NCBI RefSeq assembly: GCF_018449515.1
Contig: NZ_JAAVUQ010000043.1
Coordinates: 1-64,000, forward strand
Source of the DNA: Caballeronia sp. dw_19
GTDB taxonomy: Bacteria > Pseudomonadota > Gammaproteobacteria > Burkholderiales > Burkholderiaceae
Direction: 5' to 3'
DNA length: 64,000 nt
A model generated the notes under the pieces. That model made no database searches. It was not told the DNA's origin and saw nothing but the letters and a program-made list of their open reading frames with translations. Below are positions 55,306 to 63,126 of the stretch, piece by piece. Both the position numbers and the translations under genes were made by a program. How positions within the stretch are numbered: position 1 is the first letter of the stretch; each line of letters begins with the position of its first letter.

Positions 55306-55917
55306 ATGACAACCTTATATGACACCTTGTCCGTCCCGGAAAATGCGACGGCTGAAGAGATAAAACGGGCTTACCGGAAGGCGGTCATGCGTTGGCATCC
55401 GGATCGCAATGCCGGTCAGGAGCAGGCTGCGCGAGCCGCATTTCTCGACATTCGAAATGCTTACGCAATTCTGTCCGATCCCGCGCAAAGGCAGGTCTAC
55501 GACTCCGTTTTTGCTGAGGAAATGAAGCGGCAGGAAGCGCAGCGGTTGCGTGAGGAACAGGAGCAGGCTGAACGCGACGCCGCGGTGCGCGCCGCGCAGG
55601 AAGCGAAGTATGCCGACCGAGTCGCGCTCGCGATGCGCTTCGCGACGCAGGGCTATAACCGTGACGTCGTCCGCGGCGTGTTGCTGGCCCACGATTGCAG
55701 CGACGACCTTGCATGCCGTATCGCCGATAGCGCCCTTGCGCTGCACGCATCCAGGCAGTCCGACGCTGAATCGGCGGAGCCAGAAGAGGTAGCTCCCGAT
55801 ATGCACGGCGCGCACGGCACACACAACGCGCAGCAAGAAGAGGACCCGGCGCCTGCGGATCGCGTGCGTTCGTTTTCCGATATCTGGCTGCCCTTCTGGA
55901 ACGTGCTGCGATCATGA
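55306..55917 (+). CDS. DnaJ (J-domain) protein
   Basis: 203 residues. The N-terminal J-domain has TLYDTLSVPENATAEEIKRA, the HPD motif in WHPDRNAGQ (His 31) and AYAILSDPAQRQVYD, so it can stimulate a DnaK ATPase. The rest is a charged coiled coil (RLREEQEQAERDAAVRAAQE) and an acidic tail; no Zn-finger or client-binding domain, so it is a specialised type III J-protein. GAGG precedes the start. Diverges from the DUF2934 gene. Confidence 0.9.
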   Translation: MTTLYDTLSVPENATAEEIKRAYRKAVMRWHPDRNAGQEQAARAAFLDIRNAYAILSDPAQRQVYDSVFAEEMKRQEAQRLREEQEQAERDAAVRAAQEAKYADRVALAMRFATQGYNRDVVRGVLLAHDCSDDLACRIADSALALHASRQSDAESAEPEEVAPDMHGAHGTHNAQQEEDPAPADRVRSFSDIWLPFWNVLRS

Positions 55918-56297
55918 CCGCTCGCGCCCGGCAGGTCGTAGTCTTGCTACCTACCTCCTCTGAATCGGATCTGTCGGAGCCCCGCAAAATTCATCTTAAG
56001 CTTATAAGCTTAAGCGACGCTGTGCCGGTATCCGTCTGGTCCGCTTATGGCTCGCTTGTGCGCTCTCACGCGCCAGGACGCTGGGCCGCCCTGACTCGGG
56101 GCAGGATCCTTCCATGTCACGCGCTCCACGCCAAACGAGACAGGCGAACGGTATCGGCGCAATAACGGTGTCGCAGGAACATACTCGCCATTCAAACCAG
56201 CATCATGCAGGCAATACGGCGAGATTCAACACCGCTTCTAGCCTCGCGGGAACAGTCTTAAAATCTGCTGAAAGGAAAGTACGGCCCGGAGACGTCG
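55918..56297. other. Intergenic region with a 20-bp palindrome
   Basis: 380 bases without a supported gene. A short frame overlapping the DnaJ stop at 55914 was considered and not accepted. The clear feature is the palindrome listed separately. Confidence 0.4.
55995..56014. promoter_or_regulatory. Perfect 20-bp AT-rich palindrome
   Basis: CTTAAGCTTATAAGCTTAAG is exactly self-complementary. In a GC-rich genome such a sequence is unlikely by chance; it could be an operator for a dimeric regulator or a bidirectional hairpin after the DnaJ gene (no T-run). Confidence 0.5.
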
Positions 56298-58307
56298 ATG
56301 GAGCATGCCTACTTCAAATTGCTGCATCTGCTTTCGGGCCATCCTGAATGGGCGCTCACGGTCGTATTGCTTGCAGCGTTTTTCGAATCCATTGCATTTA
56401 TCGGCACGTTTGTTCCGGGCAGCACCGCCATGTTCGTGGCAGGCGCGCTGGTCGGTACCGGCTCGCTCAACCTCGGCTGGGTATTCGCCTGCGCCCTCGT
56501 GGGGGCCGTGGCAGGCGATGCCGCTAGCTACTGGTTCGGCTGCAGCCACAAGGAAACCATCGCGAAGCTGTGGCCGTTCCGCGCGCACCCCGGCATGCTG
56601 ACGGCGGGGCAGCGCTACTTCGAGGCGCACGGGGTAAAAAGCGTGATCTTCGCGCGCTTTATTGCGCCGCTGCGCGCGGTCGTTCCCGTCGTAGCGGGCA
56701 TGATGGGGATGCGGCCCCTGCGATTCCTGGTGATCAACATCATCTCGGCGCTTGTCTGGGCGCCCGTGCATATCCTTCCGGGCGTTGTCTTCGGGGCATC
56801 GATCGAACTGGCGGGCGCCGTGTCCTTCCGGCTCGTCGCGGTGCTTGCCATCCTGGTCGCCGCGACCTGGCTGACCTTCAGGCTGACGAGTCTCGTCGTG
56901 TCGCACGCACGGGCGTGGACGGACTCCTCGCGCAGAAATCTGCTGCTTTGGGCGCGTCATCACCCTGGCGCAATTGGCCGGGTAGTGCTCGGTATCCTTG
57001 ACCCCAAGCATCAGGCCGCCGCGCTTATCGCGGTGATCTCGGTGCTGCTGCTTGCTTCAGCCACCGTGTTCTTTTCCACGCTCCACGGCGTCTCGCGCGG
57101 CGACCCGTTGGTTCAAGTCGATGTGTCCGTTTATCGATTCCTGCAATCGTTCCGATCGTCATGGGGCGACGCCGTCCTGGCGGTGCTCGCCACGCTGGGC
57201 AGCGTGCCGACACTCGCCGCGCTAACGGCGTTGGTCGTCGTATGGATGACGTTTGAACGCCGTTGGCGCACGGTTGCTTACTGGCTGACTGCCGTCGTGT
57301 TTTCCCAGCTATTGATCCTGGCAATCCAGATCACGATCCAGCGCCCGCTTCCGGGCGCGGTAGCGTCCAGCTTGCGTGGATTCCCGAGCAATCACGTTGC
57401 TGCCAGTGTTGTGATCTACGGCTTTCTCTCGTTCTTGCTGGCGCGCCGGGTGGGGGCAGTGGCGAGGGTATTCGTCGCGATGGCGACCATCGCCGTGCTG
57501 GTTTCGGTTGCGTTCTCGGGCCTTTATTTCGGCCACTTCACTTTCTCCGATGCGGTCGGCGGCGCCGCACTTGCCGCTACCTGGGTCTTTCTCGTCGCGC
57601 TTACCGCGGTGTGGCGATACCCCGCGAAACCGGCGCCCCGCGCCATGATGCCGGTCACCGTCCTCGTGGTTGTATGCGCGAGCGTCACGTTGCAGCTCAG
57701 GACGAGCCTTGACGCGATGGCGGTCGAAGCGACGCCGCCGGTTATCGTGGTGACGCCGTTGCGATGGATGGATACCGTGTGGCGGACCTTTTCTTGCTAT
57801 CGCTCAAGCATGGACGGTGACCGGCTTGAACCTATCACCATTCAATGGACCGCAACGTCGGGGGAGATCAGGGCTCAATTGGAGCGCCGTGGGTGGGCGG
57901 AAGGTACGCATTTATCGGCGCATAGCATCTTGTCTCTCGTTTCTCCAGACGTGGCGGCTACGGCGCTTCCCGTGTTGCCGAGGTTGAACAATGGCGAACC
58001 ATCGGTGCTGGTTTTCACGCGGGCTCACATGAGCGCGGACGAGCGCGACGTCTTGCGATTCTGGCCGACGCAGTACGCGGTGACGCATCGGGGCGGATTG
58101 CCACCCACGCCTATCTGGCTCGGCTCGCTCGTCCACGAACGATTGCTGCGGCCGTCGTGGCCGTTCAATGTGTTGCGTCCGGACAAGCGGATCGAGCCGA
58201 TGATCGCAGGCCACGGGGAAGAATCGCCGTGGCGAGGCCTGGAGGTGGCGAGCAGCGCAGGCTGCGGTGGTATCCCGGTGACGCTGGTGGCATCCGAGGG
58301 GCAATGA
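56298..58307 (+). CDS. DedA/VTT - PAP2 phosphatase - LssY-like fusion protein
   Basis: 669 residues in the inner membrane. Residues about 30-175 are a DedA/VTT domain (FVPGSTAMFVAGALVG, VIFARFIAPLRAVVPVVAGM). A PAP2 acid phosphatase-like domain follows (QRPLPG; FPSNHVAASVVIYG; GLYFGHFTFSDAVGG), where PSNH replaces the usual PSGH and the first-motif Lys is not seen. The last ~190 residues (PLRWMDTVWRTFSCYRSSMD, RFWPTQYAVTHRG, PIWLGSLVHERLL) resemble the LssY C-terminal domain. Likely lipid phosphate recycling or transport. GGAG precedes the ATG. Confidence 0.85.
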   Translation: MEHAYFKLLHLLSGHPEWALTVVLLAAFFESIAFIGTFVPGSTAMFVAGALVGTGSLNLGWVFACALVGAVAGDAASYWFGCSHKETIAKLWPFRAHPGMLTAGQRYFEAHGVKSVIFARFIAPLRAVVPVVAGMMGMRPLRFLVINIISALVWAPVHILPGVVFGASIELAGAVSFRLVAVLAILVAATWLTFRLTSLVVSHARAWTDSSRRNLLLWARHHPGAIGRVVLGILDPKHQAAALIAVISVLLLASATVFFSTLHGVSRGDPLVQVDVSVYRFLQSFRSSWGDAVLAVLATLGSVPTLAALTALVVVWMTFERRWRTVAYWLTAVVFSQLLILAIQITIQRPLPGAVASSLRGFPSNHVAASVVIYGFLSFLLARRVGAVARVFVAMATIAVLVSVAFSGLYFGHFTFSDAVGGAALAATWVFLVALTAVWRYPAKPAPRAMMPVTVLVVVCASVTLQLRTSLDAMAVEATPPVIVVTPLRWMDTVWRTFSCYRSSMDGDRLEPITIQWTATSGEIRAQLERRGWAEGTHLSAHSILSLVSPDVAATALPVLPRLNNGEPSVLVFTRAHMSADERDVLRFWPTQYAVTHRGGLPPTPIWLGSLVHERLLRPSWPFNVLRPDKRIEPMIAGHGEESPWRGLEVASSAGCGGIPVTLVASEGQ

Positions 58308-58421
58308 GTCATTAAGCGATGAAATGTGATGTCGATCCTGCACTCATGTGGCGATGAGCTTTAAACGCACTGAAACACAAGCGGCGGCCGGACGATACCG
58401 AACGCTTCAGGAGGCGAGTAC

Positions 58422-59396
58422 TTGATACAAATTCCACCCTCGGCAATTGAGAACTGGGGAAGTGCGGCAGTCTTTGTCAATGTGCTGGTCACGCGGCTGG
58501 GTGTGCCGCTGCCGGCTATCCCTGTGCTCGTCTTCGCCGGCTCCGCGATTGCGGGCGGGAGCCTGGTTTTTTCTCACGTGCTGTGCGCGGCGGTAGTCGC
58601 TGCATTGCTTGGCGATGGTGTTTGGTTTTTCGCGGGGCGCATCTATGGCCGGCGCCTGACCGACTTTCTCGGACGTATGTCGTTATCGCTCGATGCAAGC
58701 GTGCGTACCACGCGTGCCTTGTTCGAACGTTTTGGCGTGGCGATCGTGGCGGTGTCGAAGTTCGTTCCCGGCCTTGCGCTCATTACGCCGCCGCTGATGG
58801 GCACCACCCTGATCGCGCCAGCCGTTTTTGTCGCGTGGGACGCGTTAGGCACAGTCGCCTGGGCTTCGTTCTGGTTGCTCGGCGGCGCGTTGTTCGAGCG
58901 GCAGCTCGGGTTGTTGCTGAGTGTGCTCAGGCCTCACGGGGGATCGATACTCGACGTGTTGTTCACCGCCGCCGTTCTTTATCTGACGTATCGGTACCTG
59001 TTGCGCTGGCGTTTCAGGAAGTGGCTGAGCCGCAGGATCGTCTCGCCCGAGCGGCTCAACCGGATGATGCGCTCAAGCACGCCGCCTTTGGTTCTCGATG
59101 CGCGTCCTGTTTCGGTCCGGCGCGACGAGTCGTATCGAATCCCTGGGGCGTTGCTGCTTGATGTTGAATCGCTGGAGACCATGGATGCGAATCTTTCGGC
59201 GAGCAACATTGTTGTGTACGGGATGCATCCGAATGATGCGACGGCCAGGAAGGTTCGCAAGCAGTTGCTGCGGAGAAACGTCGTGAACGTTCGCGTCTTA
59301 TACGGCGGCCTGGACGAGTGGGTGCGCCGCGGATATGCGGTCGAGCCGTTGCCGCCGGAGTTGAACCTGTTCACTGCATCGATGGCGCGGTTTTAG
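58422..59396 (+). CDS. DedA/VTT protein fused to a degenerate rhodanese domain
   Basis: 324 residues from a TTG start 7 bases after AGGAGG. The N-terminal DedA/VTT membrane domain has FAGSAIAGGSLVF and VAVSKFVPGLALITPPLMGT, four to five helices. The C-terminal ~110 residues fold like rhodanese (LVLDARPVSVRRDESYRIPG, VRVLYGGLDEWVRRGYAVEP), but the active loop reads VVYGMHPNDA, with Gly where the catalytic Cys would be, so sulfur transfer is unlikely. It lies 114 bases after the other DedA fusion and is probably co-transcribed. Confidence 0.87.
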   Translation: MIQIPPSAIENWGSAAVFVNVLVTRLGVPLPAIPVLVFAGSAIAGGSLVFSHVLCAAVVAALLGDGVWFFAGRIYGRRLTDFLGRMSLSLDASVRTTRALFERFGVAIVAVSKFVPGLALITPPLMGTTLIAPAVFVAWDALGTVAWASFWLLGGALFERQLGLLLSVLRPHGGSILDVLFTAAVLYLTYRYLLRWRFRKWLSRRIVSPERLNRMMRSSTPPLVLDARPVSVRRDESYRIPGALLLDVESLETMDANLSASNIVVYGMHPNDATARKVRKQLLRRNVVNVRVLYGGLDEWVRRGYAVEPLPPELNLFTASMARF

Positions 59397-59838
59397 TGCG
59401 TCGCTCGTTTGGATCGGCTCGTGTGCGGCTTCCGCGAGCGCATGTACGCACATTTGTATGCCTGCTTTAGTAGGGATGCGCGTCGCGAAATCTCGTGGCT
59501 AAATGAGCCTAACGATTCGAACAAAAAAGTCCTAAGCTAACCGAAGCAAATAAAAAAATGGCCGTGCTGCGTACAAACGTTTGCGTGGCCGCTATCGGAA
59601 TTCCAAGGGATCAGACGGGGACAAGCTGACACTGAAGTTCAGCGGAGGTAGCCGGTGAAAACGCGACGGGATGGAATAACGGGGGCGTTCAACCGGTAAG
59701 TTAAAAGAAGCGGCAAGTGAAAAGAAGCGAATTAAATAGTTAACGAGGGGAGAGGTGGCGTGCCGGCGGCTAGGCGTGGCGAGACGCCTGGTCGTCGGAT
59801 GCGCTGCGATTTTTTGTTTAAAGGTTTTTGCGGGATTG
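59397..59838. other. Intergenic region, no gene seen
   Basis: About 440 bases, with A-rich patches near 59520-59560, leading into the long inverted repeat. No supported gene. Confidence 0.45.
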
Positions 59839-60160
59839 GGGTTCGTTCGCACTCGGGGGGCGGTTCTCGGGTTAGTGGTCGGGGTTTATGCCGGGTTGCT
59901 GCTTTCAGCGTTAGTGGTCTGCGAGAGTCGGATTTTCTCTTTATCACTATTAGCCACTGTGCGTGGCGGCACGTCATTTCTTTGTCCAAAGCGACAAAGA
60001 AACGAAGCAAAGAAAGCGCTTTTAAACCACGCTACCCTAAGTGTCCACAGCGTGCAGTTTTGATTCATAGGTGCCCCAAAAGCACGGTGCTCGCCAGAGC
60101 GGAGGATGTGTGAACCCCTCCTTCTCGCGAATCCTGACATGAACACGCTTCGCCACCAGT
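59839..60160. repeat. Long inverted repeat, left arm
   Basis: Complementary to 60468-60840. The stretch 60024-60100 is identical over 77 bases to the reverse complement of 60528-60604, and a second block around 59990-60020 is also identical over about 35 bases. A smaller hairpin TTTGTC-CAAAGC-GACAAA lies inside it. Confidence 0.9.
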
Positions 60161-60467
60161 GCTCTCGGGCAAGCACGATTTGTCTACGGATTCGAGCAGC
60201 CCTATGCGTTCTGGCTGTTGAGTTTATTCGTGAGTCGGTTGCTTGTTCTGCGCCGCTATCGTGGTGGACTACATGACCGGTGCATATTTGAGGCTTCATC
60301 TTTTTGTAGGTTGATTGCGTGGCCTGCATGTTATTTTTGTTCGTTATGGGCCTCACGTATCTTCGTGACCTCGTTTCTTGGTGGGTTGGCGACGTGGTTC
60401 GAGGCGCGTACACATTTGGTGGTGGTCGTCCGCGGATAGCGCGGGGTGCTCCTTGGGCAGGTTCAAT

Positions 60468-60840
60468 CACTGGTGGCGAAGCGTGTGGGTATCGGTGTTC
60501 GGAGAAGGAGGATTTCACACATCGGTGGCTCTGGCGAGCACCGTGCTTTTGGGGCACCTATGAATCAAAACTGCACGCTGTGGACACTTAGGGTAGCGTG
60601 GTTTGAAAGCGTTTTCTTTGCTTCGTTTCTTTGTCGCTTTGGACAAAGAAATGACGTGCCGCCACGCACAGTGGCTAATAGTGATAAAGAGAAAATCCGA
60701 CTCTTGCAGACCACTAAGGCCGAAAGCACCAACCCGGCACTGACCCCGACCGCTAACCCAGAACCGACCACCCCGGCACCGCCCCCGACCACTAACACCA
60801 AAACCACCACCCCAGTCCCCACCGAGTGCGAACGAAACCC
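60468..60840. repeat. Long inverted repeat, right arm
   Basis: Reverse-complement partner of 59839-60160, separated from it by about 300 bases of unrelated sequence. It is slightly longer than the left arm because of small insertions (for example a CCCAGAACCGACCA-like unit near 60760). It ends 12 bases before the IclR gene stop codon. Confidence 0.9.
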
Positions 60841-60851
60841 AAGGCCGCGAT

Positions 60852-61643
60852 TCAACTCCCCGCTACTCCCGGCTCCCAATACACATTTAGCCCCATTAAC
60901 TCGGTCAGCGTTTGCGCCGCCGCTTTCATCCGCTCCCCAACCTCGCTCATGGCAGGTACCGGCGCTTGATCAATGCGTTCTATGAACGGCGTGGTCAGTG
61001 AAGCAATCGCATGTCCGTTTCGTCCAAACACAGGGTAGGCGAGATTCTTGACGCCCCTGACCTGGCGGCTAGGCATGCGCGCATGTCCACGTTCCCTAAT
61101 CCGCGTCAGATCCGCGGCAAGCTGTTTCGCGTCGACCGGAAGTTCGCCATCGACCGGGACGTGCAGCTTAAGCATCCGCTTGCGTTCCAGTTCTTCCTGG
61201 AACGCCATCAGCACTTGTCCCGAAGCGGTATCGGTCATACCGATCAGCGTGCCCACCTTCAACGAAAAGCCCCAGCGTTCAGGACTCTCGACCCCCGCGA
61301 CAATCAACACGCGCCCGTCCTGGTACACGCACAGGTGGAACGACTGACGGACGTCGTTGGCCAGTTGCGTCATCAACGGCAGCGCGGTGGTCACCAGCGA
61401 TCGCACTGGCTGATGCCGATGCGCAAGCTGGAACAGCAACAACGACAACACATACCGGTCACCTATCGCCAGCAGATATCCGCGCGTCTCCAACGTGACG
61501 ACCATGCGAAAAATCTCTGCGGTCGTACGCCCGAGCGTCTTCCCCAGGTCAGCCAGTGACAAGCCCTCCGGATGACTCGCCAGCAGCTCGATGATGTCCA
61601 GCCCCTTTTCGAGCGCTGGCGCCGAATATCGCGTGTTGTCCAA
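60852..61643 (-). CDS. IclR family transcriptional regulator
   Basis: 263 residues. The N-terminal winged helix has ALEKGLDIIELLASHPEGLS and LADLGKTLGRTTAEIFRMVV (residues 10-50); the C-terminal effector domain includes GRVLIVAGVESPERWGFSLK and ASGQVLMAFQ. Such proteins usually control sugar or aromatic catabolism. It diverges from the carbohydrate ABC transporter genes to the right, which are its likely targets. Confidence 0.9.
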   Translation of the reverse strand: MDNTRYSAPALEKGLDIIELLASHPEGLSLADLGKTLGRTTAEIFRMVVTLETRGYLLAIGDRYVLSLLLFQLAHRHQPVRSLVTTALPLMTQLANDVRQSFHLCVYQDGRVLIVAGVESPERWGFSLKVGTLIGMTDTASGQVLMAFQEELERKRMLKLHVPVDGELPVDAKQLAADLTRIRERGHARMPSRQVRGVKNLAYPVFGRNGHAIASLTTPFIERIDQAPVPAMSEVGERMKAAAQTLTELMGLNVYWEPGVAGS

Positions 61644-62001
61644 AATCTCTCCTTGCTCTCAAGCCAGATGTCCGTCTTCAACCGGTCTCAACGTGACGAG
61701 ATCCGGCAACCGCATGGCGTGATTGTAGATCGTCGAACCCTTGCGTTTGACGCCATCGTCGATGGAAAACGAGGGCATGGGGTCATCGGGAAAACACTGA
61801 CGAAAATTCATGTATGAAATAACGTTTTATCTTTAAAATGATTTGCATCGCTGGAAAAGTGGTTCGCAAGACGTGCGAGACACGAGATCCGCAACGCGGA
61901 GTGATTCGCATGGGACCAGAGTAAGGCGTATGGGACCGGAGTAAGCGCTGAAGCGCTAACTCTGGCCGACACGCCAACTCTGATCGACAAAGGGGACGCT
62001 G
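61644..62001. other. Divergent intergenic region, IclR / ABC transporter
   Basis: About 360 bases without a gene. The middle is AT-rich (61800-61850), and the right end contains the insertion-sequence-like remnant. IclR operators would be expected here but none was identified. Confidence 0.5.
61911..61989. mobile_element. Insertion-sequence end-to-end remnant (copy B)
   Basis: A 79-base element starting TGGGACC and ending TCGACA: two direct units (TGGGACCAGAGTAAGGCG, TGGGACCGGAGTAAGCGCT) followed by two inverted units (AGCGCTAACTCTGGCC, GCCAACTCTGATCGACA). Same plan as copy A at 19124-19176. It ends 12 bases before the ABC transporter start codon and is directly followed by an AAGGGG sequence that serves as SD. 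Confidence 0.6.
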
Positions 62002-63066
62002 ATGGCTGAAGTGGCATTCAAACAGGTGCAGAAATCGTTCGGCGCCGTACAGGTGTTGAAGCAGATCGACCTGACCGTGGCCGACGGCGAGTTCCTCGTG
62101 CTCGTGGGACCGAGCGGGTGCGGCAAGTCGACATTGCTGCGTGCGCTGGCGGGACTGGAAGGCGTGACGCACGGACGGATTCTGATCGACGGCCGCGTGG
62201 TCAACGACTTGCCGCCGAAGGACCGGGACATCGCGATGGTGTTCCAGAACTACGCGCTGTATCCGCACATGAGCGTGTTGGAGAACCTTACATTCGCGCT
62301 GAAATTGCGCGACCTGAAGCCCGATGAAATCGCGGCGCGGGCGAATCAGGCGGCGACCATTCTTGGACTCCAGGACTTGCTCGGCCGATATCCGCGCCAC
62401 CTGTCCGGCGGCCAGCGTCAACGGGTGGCGATGGGACGCGCGATCGTGCGTGACCCTAAGGTGTTCCTCTTCGACGAGCCGTTGTCGAACCTCGACGCGA
62501 AGCTACGCGTGCAAATGCGCGCGGAGATCAAGGCGTTGCACCAGCGCCTGCGCGCAACGACGGTCTACGTGACGCACGATCAGATTGAAGCAATGACGAT
62601 GGCGGACCGCATCGTCGTGTTGAACGGCGGCGCGATCGAGCAGATTGGTGCGCCGCTCGAACTCTACGATGACCCCGACAACCTGTTTGTCGCGAGTTTT
62701 ATCGGCTCGCCTTCCATGAATCTCTTTAGCGGCCGCTACGAGTTGCAAAACGATGGCGCGCGGGTTCGCATTGGCGACTTCTCGATACAAGTGCCCGTGG
62801 TGAACGCTAAAGACGGCCAAGAGGTAACGGTCGGCGTGCGGCCCGAGCATCTTGTGGTGGCGCAGACGGGTGGCATTCCATTCAATGTCGATGTAGTCGA
62901 ACCGACCGGCGCGTCCACCGAGTTATTCGGCACGGTCGCGGGACAGCGCTGTTGCGTCATCGTGAATGGCCGTTTGTTGCTGCGTCCGGAACAGGGCATC
63001 CGCCTTGAGGCCGAGCTTGCGAACACACTCGTCTTCGATACAAACACCAGCCGCAGGCTGCGCTAG
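62002..63066 (+). CDS. Carbohydrate ABC transporter ATP-binding protein (UgpC/MalK type)
   Basis: 354 residues. Walker A GPSGCGKSTLLRAL at about 37-50, signature LSGGQRQRVAMGRAIV, Walker B VFLFDEPLSNLDAKLR and the H-loop YVTHDQIEAMTMADRI are all present; the last ~110 residues are the MalK-type regulatory OB domain. It energises sugar or glycerol-3-phosphate uptake. AAGGGG lies before the ATG. A substrate-binding protein gene follows 60 bases later. Confidence 0.93.
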   Translation: MAEVAFKQVQKSFGAVQVLKQIDLTVADGEFLVLVGPSGCGKSTLLRALAGLEGVTHGRILIDGRVVNDLPPKDRDIAMVFQNYALYPHMSVLENLTFALKLRDLKPDEIAARANQAATILGLQDLLGRYPRHLSGGQRQRVAMGRAIVRDPKVFLFDEPLSNLDAKLRVQMRAEIKALHQRLRATTVYVTHDQIEAMTMADRIVVLNGGAIEQIGAPLELYDDPDNLFVASFIGSPSMNLFSGRYELQNDGARVRIGDFSIQVPVVNAKDGQEVTVGVRPEHLVVAQTGGIPFNVDVVEPTGASTELFGTVAGQRCCVIVNGRLLLRPEQGIRLEAELANTLVFDTNTSRRLR

Positions 63067-63126
63067 AACAAACCAAACACAAGCCGTATCGCCCGACGTC
63101 ACGGCACATAACAAAGGAGATGAATC

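Noticed and set aside
55914..56165. 83-codon plus-strand frame overlapping the DnaJ stop
   Set aside because: The ATGA overlap is attractive, but the translation has no recognised pattern, and a perfect palindrome lies inside it. Not supported.
59886..60557. Minus-strand open frame of about 220 codons
   Set aside because: It lies in the inverted repeat, and part of its translation recurs from the other arm; no recognisable domain. Treated as repeat, not gene.
60446..60985. Plus-strand open frame of about 180 codons
   Set aside because: Same reason; it also runs into the IclR gene end and has Pro/Thr-rich low complexity.
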